DNA from: Larimichthys crocea
Taxonomy: Eukaryota > Chordata > Actinopteri > Sciaenidae
Length of the DNA: 64,000 bases
Direction of reading: 5' to 3'
Assembly (NCBI RefSeq): GCF_000972845.2
Contig: NC_040012.1
Span: 14,202,897 to 14,266,896, forward strand
Positions 21,892-34,256 of the stretch are shown here, piece after piece. The notes below the pieces were generated by a model that saw nothing but the letters and a program-made list of their open reading frames with translations, made no database searches and had not been told where the DNA came from. Position numbers and translations under genes: made by a program. Numbering within the stretch: position 1 is the first letter of the stretch; each line of letters starts with the position of its first letter.

Positions 21892-24800
21892 GACCAGAGA
21901 GTTCATCTCCGGAGCGAAAAGGTCATTTCACCTAAAATCCAGAGTACTCAAAAAAAACTTGGGTACTCCATCTGTCAGCTCATGCAAGGAGTGGAAGGAA
22001 GCCTTGGATCTTCTGATACGATGACATCTTCCAGCTTCAGATCCACATCGTCCTGAGTCTGATGAAGGAGAAGGAGCTGTTGGACGTCTGAAGAGCAGAA
22101 GGCATATGAGCGTCACTGCGAGCTGGTCTGGATCTGCAGAGGAAAGCTGGAGCCGCTGCAGCTGGATTCTGGGTTGCAGAGCCGGTCTGACTTGTTGCGA
22201 GTTCCCTCGGGGCATCAGCTCATGGGTGATTTACAGGTTAAACTGACAACACACCTGATGAGCCCTGAGGCCAGAATAGTTTAAGAAGAAAACATTTATG
22301 ACCTATATAAACCTCAGAGCAGACTCACAGTGGGTTAAAGCTCTCCGAGATGCTGGAACATGGTTCAATAATTAATATAATTTTTATTGCAAACACAAAA
22401 ACTGAAGACACACATTTTAAAACTTTTAAACAAAATGGCAGTTTGAATATTTTAATTAATGCAAATGTTTATTTATTTATTTTTGCCCGTCGCTCTCTTC
22501 TTACCTTCCTCCGTCAGCGTCCTCTTCACTCTCTTCTCCTCTGCCATCATGTCCATAGAAGCTGCTGAGCCGCTCCACGTCACTGACACTGGCTAACAAA
22601 CTGAGCTAACCTGAGCTAACAGCAGCTAACAGACTGAGCTAACATGAGCTAACAGCAGCTACAGCTGTCAGCAGTTTACTTCACTGTCCATCATAAACTC
22701 TGTAAATCACAGAGAGTTGAGGCGGAGCAGCCGGAGGACATCAGAGGGAAAACCAGAAAACATTTCCTCCATAAAATATGATCCAGTTTCACCAGAATCA
22801 CTGAAATAGTTGCTGCTGTGTGACTTAGTGCCGTAAAACTCATCTCTCCTCTAAGGCGTGTGCTCTATAGATTCATTAGACATTTCTGAAGGGATGTTTT
22901 GTATAATCGACATGTCTGTCTATGTGGTGCCTGATCAAGACGGTTTCAGTCTTCACAGAGAGGACAGACGCAGTGTGAGGACTCAGACTTTGGACTCATG
23001 ACGATCAAACATTAACTGTCACTAACCATAAAGCCATAAACCGCAGAACCCCACGACCTGCTAACATCGGGTTTCATCCTGAAACCATCAGACACACGAC
23101 CATCATCCCATATTCAGACGTTTGTGTTGTTTTTTATCCTGTTCTTTATTTTGATTTCGCATATTTAAACATTTAAAATGTTTATGCAAATTAAAGAAAC
23201 TAAAAATCTGAATATATTCTACTGATCTTCTAAATGATGATGTCATCAGTTGACAGAAGCTGGAGCTCCTTATATGGACATGAACATGTTTATTGTCTTT
23301 TGACTTCCTGCTGTCGGACCTCAGAGTTCATCAAACCGTGTTGGTCCGCTTCGTTGGAAACATGTGATGGCGAAGAAGAAAAGAGATTATTAGAAAAATA
23401 AACTTACATTAAAAAGTTGATCTCAGTTTCAAAGCTGATTTCTATTTTAGCTTTAATCAGATCAACTGGAATCTATTCAGCGCTCATTCATCTCTGTGCA
23501 TAACAAGTAATTATGTAATGAGACATGCACAGTCGAGTGTAGTTATAAATACAATCAGCTGTAACAGAACGAAATCTGTGAACAAATTCTAAAGATACCA
23601 GAATAAAAGAAGTTTTACTCCTTGGTATACATCTTTTATATTAGTTATCACACTTTTATATACTCTAATATTCTTCTTTGTCTTTGTGTTTCTCCTCCCA
23701 CAAACTACACATTCACATTCATTCTTGTCACTTATTATTTACTTGTACTCCGAGTACTCCGAGTACTCCGAGTACTCCGCGACACTCTAAAAACAACCAA
23801 GTTCACCCAGAGAAACCAAAATACATCACATGTCCACACAGAGAAGTTATAAATCAGTTTTATGGTTTGGTTAGGCACAAAAACACAGACGCCGCCCTAG
23901 AGGCCATGCACACAATAACACCACAGCAACAGCAGCAGGTACGAAATGTCTGTACTCAAGTAAAGTGCAATTACTCCCATAAAATGAAGGCAAGTCAAGT
24001 TTAAAAAGAAGTACCTGATTAATAAAGATCACTTCACTTTTTGAAGTTCCTGGTTTTGTCTGGTGTTTCTCTTTACTCGCCTAGTAATGTCTCATTTGTC
24101 CGGACACTATTCCCCCTTACTGCTGACGTAGGCCTCAGATAGACCCTGTGATCAGTGATCGACCCCAAAAATCCTGATCAGAGCACCTTTAATAATAACT
24201 AACCAACCACAGCCGTAGTGCACGTAGTATTTTATATCTGAAAGGCCCGTGGACCCTCCGAGCAGGTCTCAGGCGTCTGTGCATGACCTGAATTATTTGT
24301 TAACATCATCGCTGTGACTGGAGGTCAAACTTCCCGTTTCACATGAAACTTGACTGATTTCTAATTTGAAACGTTTGTAACTGTTAAAGGCTGTCAGCCG
24401 TCGTCTGTCTTTGCGATCTGAGAGGAGACGTTAAATTTGACTGACCGACAAAGAGTCCAAGAGAGAGAACACGCAGCAGTTAATACGTACTGAGAGGCCG
24501 CGAGGCACGGCGTGGTTATTAGCTGAGTAGGCGTTATGCTGTCTGGTCTTGGTCATGACTTTGTCTTGATTCCGGTGGTCTTGACTAAAACAATGTGACC
24601 AGTCAAGGAATCACACTTCTGTAAATTGTCTCCAGAGTCTGCAAGAGTTTGACGACAGGAGCCTTCCTCACAGAGACCGTCACACCTCCTCCATGATAAA
24701 GAAACGTGGCTGAGTTAGACTTAACAACGCATTGACCTGAAGAAGTTCAAAAGGTCACATGTAGATCAGAAGCTGCATAATTTTCCATTACTCAGCCTAC

Positions 24801-25167
24801 ATAAGGCCTGTGGATGGTTTTTGAGGTTATTTGAGGTGTGGCTGAAGACTCACTGTCATCATCATCATCATCATCATCAATACTGAGCAGGAGGCGGTGG
24901 GGAACTACAGGGAGCGGCTTCCAGCAGTTTATGACCCTGTGCAGTGTAAAGTCCTCCTGTTATAGCAACAGACGTCAGATCAACGAGAAATAACTGAAGG
25001 AGAGAGACCAGAGCCTCCAACCAACCAGCAACCCAACTGACTTCATCCACTTGAGGCTTCAGTGAGAAAGACCAGGGCCTGCTCTCGTTACCCAGTTTAC
25101 CTCGAAGGCTGTTGGCAGTTTGGATTTCTTCTTTCACCTCTAAGAGTTTTCTGGAAACGTTGCCATC
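21892..25167. other. intergenic region between receptor and claudin; possible gene fragments on minus strand
   Basis: No complete gene is seen. On the minus strand a short frame (22553-22485) reads MDMMAEEKRVKRTLTEEG and stops at a good donor (GTAAGAAG). Further down, around 22100-21960, a frame with VQQLLLLHQTQDDVDLKLED resembles the acidic linker that precedes zinc fingers in fish C2H2 proteins. No zinc fingers follow. Both pieces are weak. A 'gagctaac'-rich stretch lies at 22590-22660, a 10-bp CTCCGAGTA repeat at 23746-23785 and (ATC)n at 24857-24880. Confidence 0.3.
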
Positions 25168-28100
25168 ATGTCGACGGCTGTGGAAGCGACCGGGTTCATC
25201 ATGTGCATAATCAGCTGGCTGGTCACCGGAGCCTCGCTGGTCAACGACTACTGGAAGATTTCCACCGTGTCCGGCAGCGTCATCATCTCCCAGAGGCAGT
25301 TTGAAAACTTGTGGCACGCCTGTGCCGAAAACAGCGCCGGCATCGCCGAATGTAGAGACTTTGAATCGCTGCTTGCGCTCCCTGGTAAGAAGAGAACGCT
25401 GACACTTTCAAAACTTTATGTTTTATGATATAGAAGGTTTAGGAAGCTGTTACTGATACTCAGGGATTCTGGTTGTACTTCCCAGATCTTTGATATAACT
25501 CGTTGTTGTAAGGATCTGTGAGAAGCATGACATAAGAGATAATGAGCCATGGGGTGAGATAAACTGTTCAACTGAAAGACTTCTGACGAAGGTTTCATTG
25601 AACGGAGGCAAATCAAAAACTTTTGGAAGGTTTTCTTCACATTTTTTATAAAACAAAGAACATTTACGACAGATTAAGTGAGCTGAGTTGAGGCGTATTG
25701 AGGTCAACTTTAAGTTCCTCGTATGCGTGAAGTCATAAAACTGAAGGACATCAACAATCTGCCAGGTTAACAAACTCTTCAGTTTTTAACCTCGTCCGTT
25801 GATCAGTCTTAAGTCTTGTGTAAATTAGTTTTGGAAGCGTATCATATCACAGAAAACGGACCAACGTACCATGTGGCACATTTCAGAGTTACTCGTCCAA
25901 AGGTTGGTGGATTTTACGGCCAGAAGTTTCCCGCCCAAAAAAACAAAGAAATCAAGTGTTACAAAGACAACGCGACTCGATCGCCGTTAAGTGTTGCCTC
26001 ATTATTGGTGAGGTTAAGATGTGACTTTGATGATTTCTTTCCACACGATGTTTCAAACTGCAGAAGATGATCTTTTGGCCGCCATTTTGAGCTTCATCGT
26101 CCACTGACGGTAAAATGGAGGGAAAGTTTCACTTTGTGTGGACGTTACGTCGTCACGTCAGAAGCTGTTTTTAGTTTTCTTGTGGCATTTTGTTCATAAA
26201 AATGTTCGAGCAGCGTCCCTGATGAACTATTTGGCCGTGTCAAATAAATATTCCAGTTCTTCATTAAATGTTCCACTGAGGGAGATTTCAAAACTTATAT
26301 GTATTATATATTTATTAGATATTTGATGACTGCATCATCATACCAAACTGAAAAATCACAAATGTCTTATTTCAGACTATTTCAAAACTCAACCCGACAG
26401 ATTTGGAAACTTTTGAATGAGTTTGTTGAGATTGAACGACTGAAGTGTTTCAAGTTATTAAAGCAAAACTTATTTATTAATGTATGATTACTGTATGATT
26501 CACCTGCTTTGTGACGACTTACTGTTCGACTCTCCTGAAACTCTCTGAGGCTCATAAAATAGAGGAGTGGCAGGATTTTATGATCACGAGAGGTCATCTT
26601 GTCAATAAATGACTAGAGAAGTGCAGCTAGTTACTGTGAAACATACGTCGAGTTCCTCTCTTTTCTTTTCCTCTTTTAAATATAAAGAAATGAATTTTTC
26701 AAAGGTCAGATGTGTCAGAATACATGAGCAATGAGATGGATTACTGTTTAAACATGTGATCAATTTGATTTAAATTGATACTGAAGTGAAACCAACTCTT
26801 GGAATCCCCTTCTGGTTGACCTTGCCGTCATTTTCACGTCCAAAGAGTTGGTTTTAGATAAAACTCATTTTGATTCATGGGCCACATGCAGCCCAGTTTG
26901 ATTTCAAGTTGAACAAACCAGTAAAACTTTTTGCACTCTTTCTTTTTTTTCAAAATACTTTTTGAAAATGTCCAAAATGAACAAACGGACATTTTTTCCA
27001 CTTCACCTTCAGTCATTAAGGCATAAAAGATTTATTCACCTAATTTGGAACTGAACAATAAATAAAGTATTTTACTGCTTTATTAGTCTAGTGGACAAAT
27101 CAGGAACAGGAATTAAACACTTCTCTGTAATTTTCACACTTTGCAAAGTCATCCACCGCGACGGCCCGGTTCAGTTTTCACGGATGTGTCATTAATTCAT
27201 CAGTTTTTAGATTTGCAGATTTGATAATCAGTATTCAGGCAACACCACATTTCCCATCAGCCATCATGTTTCTTAATATCATCTCTTTGGTTCCTGCAGA
27301 TGACCATTGATGTTATAATCATAACATATGATGATGTGTATGACGTCTTTTTCCCTCTCTGTGCAGCTCACGTGCAGGCGTGTCGCGCTCTGATGATCAT
27401 CTCCCTGCTGCTCGGCCTCGGCTCCATGATCGTGGCTCTGCTCGGACTCAAGTGCATCAAGATTGGATCTTCCACCAACGAATCCAAGGCCAAGCTCGCA
27501 GTGGTCGGAGGAATCCTGAGCGCCCTCTCTGGTGAGTTTCTAGTACATGTAGCTATAAATAACTTATTAACCATCTTGTGTTTGACCAACTGCAAGTTAT
27601 CCAAGTATATGTATGTATATGTCTTGTTTGTATGATAAGATAATCAGTCTTGAGTGTCATGACAGCTGCAGACAGACATTGGAAATGATGAAACGCTTTC
27701 ATTGGTGTTAATGTTGTGCTTTGTGTGTCGCAGGTCTGTGCTGCATGATAGCAGTTTCCTGGTATGCCTTCATGGTAGTGGAGGACTTCAACAATCCGTT
27801 CCTCGGTGGTGTGAAGTGAGTTGACTCAAACACACAACACGACAGCATTACATTAAAATAAAGAAGACTATACAGACTATATCAAAATAAGGAACTTCTT
27901 TTCTCAGGCAGGTTTTTGATGAATATTAAAAATGAAACACTTCTTCTTCTTCCTCTTTCTGCAGTTAGAATTTAAAATGAAAGCTGTGGTTGCATTGAGA
28001 TAAATCAGTATCAGGAGGATTCAGAGTTTTACACCTCGTGCTCAGGTTGTTTGACGTTAGTTTCTTTGTCACTCAGGTTCGAGCTGGGCACCGGCCTCTA

Positions 28101-28356
28101 CCTGGGCTGGGGTGGAGCCTCTCTGAGTATTCTGGGTGGAGCTTTACTCTGCACCGCCTGTAAGAGAGCGTCACCTGGAGGCAAGAAAGGGTACGTGCTG
28201 CTCACCTCACCTGCTGTTTGCTTCCTCACTTCATCGCTCAGTTTGAGTCTGACATCAGCCCTCTTGTTTTGCAGTGGTTACTATGGAAACCCGCCGCAGA
28301 AGGTCTACACAGCTACAGCCAAGTCAGATCCGGATTCAGCCCGAGCTTACGTCTAA
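25168..28356 (+). CDS. claudin (claudin-10/15-like tight-junction protein)
   Basis: Five exons, 25168-25384, 27367-27531, 27734-27815, 28077-28190 and 28275-28356, join in phase to 660 bp (219 residues plus stop). The claudin signature is complete in the first extracellular loop: W29, NLW at 47-49, C52 and C62. Four membrane helices are visible. The C-terminus ends in SARAYV, a PDZ-binding YV tail. The five-exon structure and the helix-2 start HVQACRALMI fit the claudin-10/claudin-15 group, which mostly form paracellular ion pores. The exact paralogue cannot be fixed by eye. Start codon: first ATG, directly before the first helix. A polyadenylation signal AATAAA lies at 28579-28584. Exons 2-5 recur at 31935-32913. 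Confidence 0.9.
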
Positions 28357-28490
28357 ACACACGCGTGTTGTTCTATCTGTACACCTGTAAGGACGTTTAC
28401 ATTCATTTCCTGAAGGCTCACCATAACTTTGACCTCGTCCTGAAACTCTTACAACAAAGTTTGAACCCCTGAAAATAAGTTTTTGTTTTT

Positions 28491-28517
28491 GTGGGGACCA
28501 GCTGTGACAGTCCCCAC
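28491..28517. repeat. short perfect hairpin in claudin 3' UTR
   Basis: GTGGGGAC at 28491-28498 pairs with GTCCCCAC at 28510-28517 around an 11-base loop. It is preserved in the second copy near 33047-33074. It may be a relic of a small repeat. Confidence 0.6.
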
Positions 28518-29188
28518 ATTGTCATGATTACAAACACACTCGCTCTGTAAACATACTGCCCGGTCTCTGATTAAGTCTAATAAACTCTCGACGTTCTTTT
28601 TCTGTCCTTTTGAAACGTTTGCTTATTTTTATAAAAGAGTTTTTGAGGTGAAATCTGAAATCTGAATCTCTGATGATTGTTGATGATTGTTGTTTAATCC
28701 AGTTTGGAGTTTATTATAATCTTAATAAAGTTTGTATTACATGATAAATATGTTTTTGAACTTCTTTTTTTAGTTTCATCTTATAACGCACATATTTTAG
28801 ACACAATTTGTATTTTAATATGTTTTCTATATACTATTAAAATGAATACAACATCATGTGCAGCATGCACAATAATGAAATGTTTTCACTTGTGATGGTG
28901 ACATGATGTGTTTTAATTTTGATTTTTGTTGAATCTCAGCTCTTCGTTTTCACAAATAAATATTAGAATAGAAACATGAATACTTCTTTACGTCTTTATT
29001 TGAACTTTATCATAAACAAAACCTCCTTTTTGTTATTCGATAAACAAATAAATGAGAGTTGAAGACAATAATGATGCTAATTGTAATGCAGTCTGTTATT
29101 GTTGTTATGCTCAGTATGTAATGAGTGTTTATTTAACATGAACTAAAGCTGAGCTCCGTGTCCACGGTAAGAGGCTCCAGCCCCACCG

Positions 29189-29219
<31 letters not shown>

Positions 29220-29237
29220 AATAATAATAATAATAAT
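29189..29237. repeat. (ATG)n/(AAT)n microsatellite at a copy boundary
   Basis: ATG repeats pass into AAT repeats. The claudin copies agree up to this tract and are unrelated beyond it: PGGHG exons follow here, while a longer AAT tract and a minisatellite follow after 33790. Confidence 0.9.
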
Positions 29238-29386
29238 GTGCTGCTAAAACAACATTCTAGTTAACTGTTTAATTACAGTCAACGTGTTTATTGTATCACA
29301 TCTTTTTTTCAGATCTTTCACCACTATAACTAAGTGTGTTTAGCTCACTGTGTAGTTGTGCACCTACATCCTGCTGACCATCATAC

Positions 29387-30616
29387 CTTGTAGCCCTGCT
29401 TTTGGGCGTTGTCTTTTGCTCCATCTATCGTCCCCACCCTGTACTCCAGCACAGATCGGGCTAGCCTGGGGTAGAAAAGGGCTATGCCGGGATACATCCA
29501 AATGTCCTATCACAGGAAGGTAGGGTCATTGTATGATACAATCCAACACAAAACAACATGCAAATAAATTATCTAACCATACCTGGTCCCAGAAAACGTG
29601 GCCCCAGTAGTCCTGACCGTCCCCACCATTAGACAGCCCGCCTGGACTGACTCCACCAAAAGAGCTAGAGGTGTCGTGTATGGAGGGGAAGGCGCTGAGG
29701 AGGTAGAACATGCAGCCGATCAGAGCCTTGCAGAGGCTCTCTGACCCGGTCGTCTCCACCTTGCTCTGCAGCCACAGTTCTTTCCAGGCCTTCTCGTGGG
29801 ACGGACGCAGGTCACCAGACGTCATCAGATTCAGGCCTTCATCAAAAGCGGACTCAGCAGTGTCCAAACTGTTGGCAGCGATCAGGATGAAGCCCCAGCG
29901 GCTCTGGCTTTGTTCCGGAGTTAGTGTCAGAGTGGAGGGTATGGGGGTCCAGATAAGGTGCACCATGGGACAGGAACCTCCTGGGAACTCAGCACTGTTT
30001 GTCTTTCCTTTGATATGACTGCAGCAGAGACAAACTGTAAGATATCATGATTCCTCAGAGACAAAATGTGTTTTTTCTTAACCTCACCTTCCTCCTTTGT
30101 AATCAGGACCAGACTCAAAAACAATGTCTTTGCTCTGAGGCTTGAATGAACTGACCAGCTTAACGGTGATTGGCTCCTCTGAAGTCACCTGACGCACCAA
30201 CATGACCTCCATCACCATCAGGTTGGGGTAATATCGGTGTGAATACAAAGACTGTGAGAAGGTCACGCTCGCCGAGCTCGCGGTGTGCGTAAAAACACCT
30301 GAAATGAGACGACAAGGCATCATGAGAAATGCTCACAACATGAACAGGACAGCCAAACACTGCAGACCCTACCTGTGTGGGTGTCCAGGCCGTAGGTGTG
30401 CTGGGCTGGTTCCTCTGTCTCAACCTTCACGGCCAGTGGACAGGGGACGTCTGCTCGGTGACATCGTCCACCCTCGCCGTTGTACACGCCACCCATGTGC
30501 ATGATACTGTTGTACACCCTCCATCCCAGGAGCCCGTTGGCCAGTGGAGGGAGGAAACGGTGGTCAGAGGGAAGGGTGTCGGTGGTAAAGATGTAAGGGT
30601 CTGAATCACGGGACAT
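29387..30616 (-). CDS. pgghg: PGGHG (collagen glucosylgalactosylhydroxylysine glucosidase), N-terminal exons only
   Basis: Four minus-strand exons join in phase: 30373-30616 (ATG at 30616-30614), 30088-30298, 29583-30018 and 29387-29506. They give 1011 bp (337 codons). Recognised landmarks are LPPLANGLLGWRVY and GGVYNGEGGRCHR near the N-terminus, then WGFILIAAN, SSFGGVSPGGLSNGG, GQDYWGHVFWDQ and DIWMYPGIALFYPR. These match the GH65-family enzyme (formerly ATHL1) that removes glucose from glucosylgalactosyl-hydroxylysine of collagen. Vertebrate enzymes are roughly 700-740 residues, so less than half is present. The last exon ends in a proper donor (GTATGA at 29386), but no further exon lies between it and the microsatellite and claudin at 29237. 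Either the gene is truncated or the contig is misjoined. An acceptor-like TTTAAG before the ATG exon suggests an upstream non-coding exon. Confidence 0.85.
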
Positions 30617-30858
30617 GGTGAGTGGTTTGTCAAATTCAGTTGAGTGGATCCCAGCTCTTAAACAATGAAAAATGTTGTTTGTTATACTGTGGAAGAACAC
30701 ACACACACACACTTGTCACAGGTTCCTCCTGCCAGTAAAAGGCTATTTGTAGATTGTGTACTTTGACACAGCAGTGTCACAAAACATCATCGTGCAAATA
30801 TGTGCATGCAAATTTGCAAACAAACCAAAGTTTAATTACAGGGACTAATACTTTCTCA
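30617..30858. other. upstream flank of PGGHG and end of contig 2
   Basis: Contains a short (AC)n run near 30699-30712 and the probable PGGHG 5' UTR. No other feature is seen. Confidence 0.5.
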
Positions 30859-30868
30859 NNNNNNNNNN
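30859..30868. other. assembly gap (10 N)
   Basis: Ten N between contig 2 and contig 3. Contig 3 starts with sequence already present at 26301. Confidence 1.
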
Positions 30869-33790
30869 GTATTATATATTTATTAGATATTTGATGACTG
30901 CATCATCATACCAAACTGAAAAATCACAAATGTCTTATTTCAGACTATTTCAAAACTCAACCCGACAGATTTGGAAACTTTTGAATGAGTTTGTTGAGAT
31001 TGAACGACTGAAGTGTTTCAAGTTATTAAAGCAAAACTTATTTATTAATGTATGATTACTGTATGATTCACCTGCTTTGTGACGACTTACTGTTCGACTC
31101 TCCTGAAACTCTCTGAGGCTCATAAAATAGAGGAGTGGCAGGATTTTATGATCACGAGAGGTCATCTTGTCAATAAATGACTAGAGAAGTGCAGCTAGTT
31201 ACTGTGAAACATACGTCGAGTTCCTCTCTTTTCTTTTCCTCTTTTAAATATAAAGAAATGAATTTTTCAAAGGTCAGATGTGTCAGAATACATGAGCAAT
31301 GAGATGGATTACTGTTTAAACATGTGATCAATTTGATTTAAATTGATACTGAAGTGAAACCAACTCTTGGAATCCCCTTCTGGTTGACCTTGCCGTCATT
31401 TTCACGTCCAAAGAGTTGGTTTTAGATAAAACTCATTTTGATTCATGGGCCACATGCAGCCCAGTTTGATTTCAAGTTGAACAAACCAGTAAAACTTTTT
31501 GCACTCTTTCTTTTTTTTCAAAATACTTTTTGAAAATGTCCAAAATGAACAAACGGACATTTTTTCCACTTCACCTTCAGTCATTAAGGCATAAAAGATT
31601 TATTCACCTAATTTGGAACTGAACAATAAATAAAGTATTTTACTGCTTTATTAGTCTAGTGGACAAATCAGGAACAGGAATTAAACACTTCTCTGTAATT
31701 TTCACACTTTGCAAAGTCATCCACCGCGACGGCCCGGTTCAGTTTTCACGGATGTGTCATTAATTCATCAGTTTTTAGATTTGCAGATTTGATAATCAGT
31801 ATTCAGGCAACACCACATTTCCCATCAGCCATCATGTTTCTTAATATCATCTCTTTGGTTCCTGCAGATGACCATTGATGTTATAATCATAACATATGAT
31901 GATGTGTATGACGTCTTTTTCCCTCTCTGTGCAGCTCACGTGCAGGCGTGTCGCGCTCTGATGATCATCTCCCTGCTGCTCGGCCTCGGCTCCATGATCG
32001 TGGCTCTGCTCGGACTCAAGTGCATCAAGATTGGATCTTCCACCAACGAATCCAAGGCCAAGCTCGCAGTGGTCGGAGGATCCTGAGCGCCCTCTCTGGT
32101 GAGTTTCTAGTACATGTAGCTATAAATAACTTATTAACCATCTTGTGTTTGACCAACTGCAAGTTATCCAAGTATATGTATGTATATGTCTTGTTTGTAT
32201 GATAAGATATCAGTCTTGAGTGTCATGACAGCTGGCAGACAGACATTGGAAATGATGAAACGCTTTCATTGGTGTTAATGTTGTGCTTTGTGTGTCGCAG
32301 GTCTGTGCTGCATGATAGCAGTTTCCTGGTATGCCTTCATGGTAGTGGAGGACTTCAACAATCCGTTCCTCGGTGGTGTGAAGTGAGTTGACTCAAACAC
32401 ACAACACGAACAGCATTACATTAAATAAAGAAGACTATACAGACTATATCAAAATAAGGAACTTCTTTTCTCAGGCAGGTTTTTGATGAATATTAAAAAG
32501 AAACACTTCTTCTTCTTCCTCTTTCTGCAGTTAGAATTTAAAATGAAAGCTGTGGTTGCATGAGATAAATCAGTATCAGGAGGATTCAGAGTTTTACACC
32601 TCGTGCTCAGGTTGTTGACGTAGTTTCTTTGTCACTCAGGTTCGAGCTGGGCACCGGCCTCTACCTGGGCTGGGGTGGAGCCTCTGAGTATTCTGGGTGG
32701 AGCTTACTCGCACCGCCTGTAAGAGAGCGTCACCTGGAGGCAAGAAAGGGTACGTGCTGCTCACCCACCTGCTGTTTGCTTCCTCACTTCATCGCTCAGT
32801 TTGAGTCTGACATCAGCCCCTTTGTTTTGCAGTGGTTACTATGGAAACCCGCCGCGAAGGTCTACACAGCTACAGCCAAGTCAGATCCGGATTCAGCCCG
32901 AGCTTACGTCTAAACACACGCGTGTTGTTCTATCTGTACACCTGTAAGGACGTTTACATTCATTTCCTGAAGGCTCACCATAACTTTGACCCGTCCTGAA
33001 ACTCTTACAACAAAGTTTGAACCCCTGAAAATAAGTTTTTGTTTTTTGTGGGGACCAGCTGTGACAGTCCCCACATTGTCATGATTACAAACACACCGCT
33101 CTGTAAACATACTGCCCGGTCTCTGATTAAGTCTAATAAACTCTCGACGTTCTTTTTCTGTCCTTTTGAAACGTTTGCTTATTTTTATAAAAAGTTTTTG
33201 AGGTGAAATCTGAAATCTGAATCTCTGATGATTGTTGATGATTGTTGTTTAATCCAGTTTGGAGTTTATTATAATCTTAATAAGTTTGTATTACATGATA
33301 AATATGTTTTTGAACTTCTTTTTTTGTAGTTCATCTTATAATGCACATATTTTAGCCACCATTTGTATTTTAATATGTTTTCTATATACATTAAAATGAT
33401 ACACCACATGTGCAGCATGCACAATAGAAATGTTTTCACTTGTGATGGTGACATGATGTGTTTTAATTTTGATTTTTGTTGAATCTCAGCTCTTCGTTTT
33501 CACAAATAAATATAGAATAGAAACATGAATACTTTCTTACTCTTATTTGAACTTTATCATAAACAAAACCTCCTTTTGTTATTCGATAAACAAATAAAGA
33601 GAGTTGAAGACAATAATGATGCTAATTGTAATGCAGTCTGTTATTGTTGTTATGCCAGTATGTAATGAGTGTTTATTTAACATGAACAAGCTGAGCTCGT
33701 GTCCACGGTAAGAGGCCTCCAGCCCAACCGTGAGATATGATGATGAGGATGATGGATGAGAATAATAATAAAATAATAATATAATAATAA
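30869..33790. repeat. second copy of 26301-29237 (claudin intron 1 to 3' flank)
   Basis: The first base after the gap corresponds to 26301, with a constant offset of 4568 for over a kilobase. Single-base differences begin near 32080 and accumulate toward 33700. Confidence 0.9.
31935..32913 (+). pseudogene. second claudin copy: exons 2-5 only, frameshifted
   Basis: Exons 31935-32098, 32301-32382, 32640-32749 and 32833-32913 match the intact claudin. Exon 2 lacks one A at GGAGGATCC, exon 4 is 4 bp shorter and exon 5 is 1 bp shorter. Exon 1 is missing because the contig begins inside intron 1. All splice sites are intact. This is best read as an overlapping contig end with errors, not a second gene. 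Confidence 0.8.
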
Positions 33791-34256
33791 TAATAATAAT
33801 AATAATACTTTATTATATAGCAGTGTGCTTTGACAACACAAACAGGAACTCAGCAGAAGAACCAACAACATTTAAAACATTAAATAATTTAAATAACAGT
33901 GCATGAAAATGAGATAAAAACATAAAATGATAAAATTAAATAAAGCAACAATAAAAAGATAGGATGATAAAAATAAGTGTGAACAACACACACGATAAAA
34001 ATAAAAAATAAATTAGAATTAAAAATGAAAACGTGACCCTGGCGAGGAGGAGAGGTCACAGATGGATGAAGCTGAGCTCAGGTCGTTTGAGAGATGTGAC
34101 TTTTATATTCGCCAACTCAACTTCAACCCTTCGACATCAGAACAACACAGATCTGGTGATCAGTAAGTCTGTTTACATAACCTGTCATGGTAAACAACAT
34201 AACACAGTAGAACTCATACAGATGTCAAGTTTGTCAGATACGTTAAAACAGACATA
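33730..34256. repeat. (AAT)n microsatellite and A-rich flank
   Basis: Irregular ATG/AAT repeats (33730-33806) are followed by A/T-rich DNA with 'actttattatatagcagtg', a phrase typical of fish interspersed-repeat ends. No gene is seen. Confidence 0.6.

Noticed and set aside
31935..32913. A tandem second claudin gene
   Set aside because: No exon 1, frameshifts, and the copy starts on the first base after an N run.
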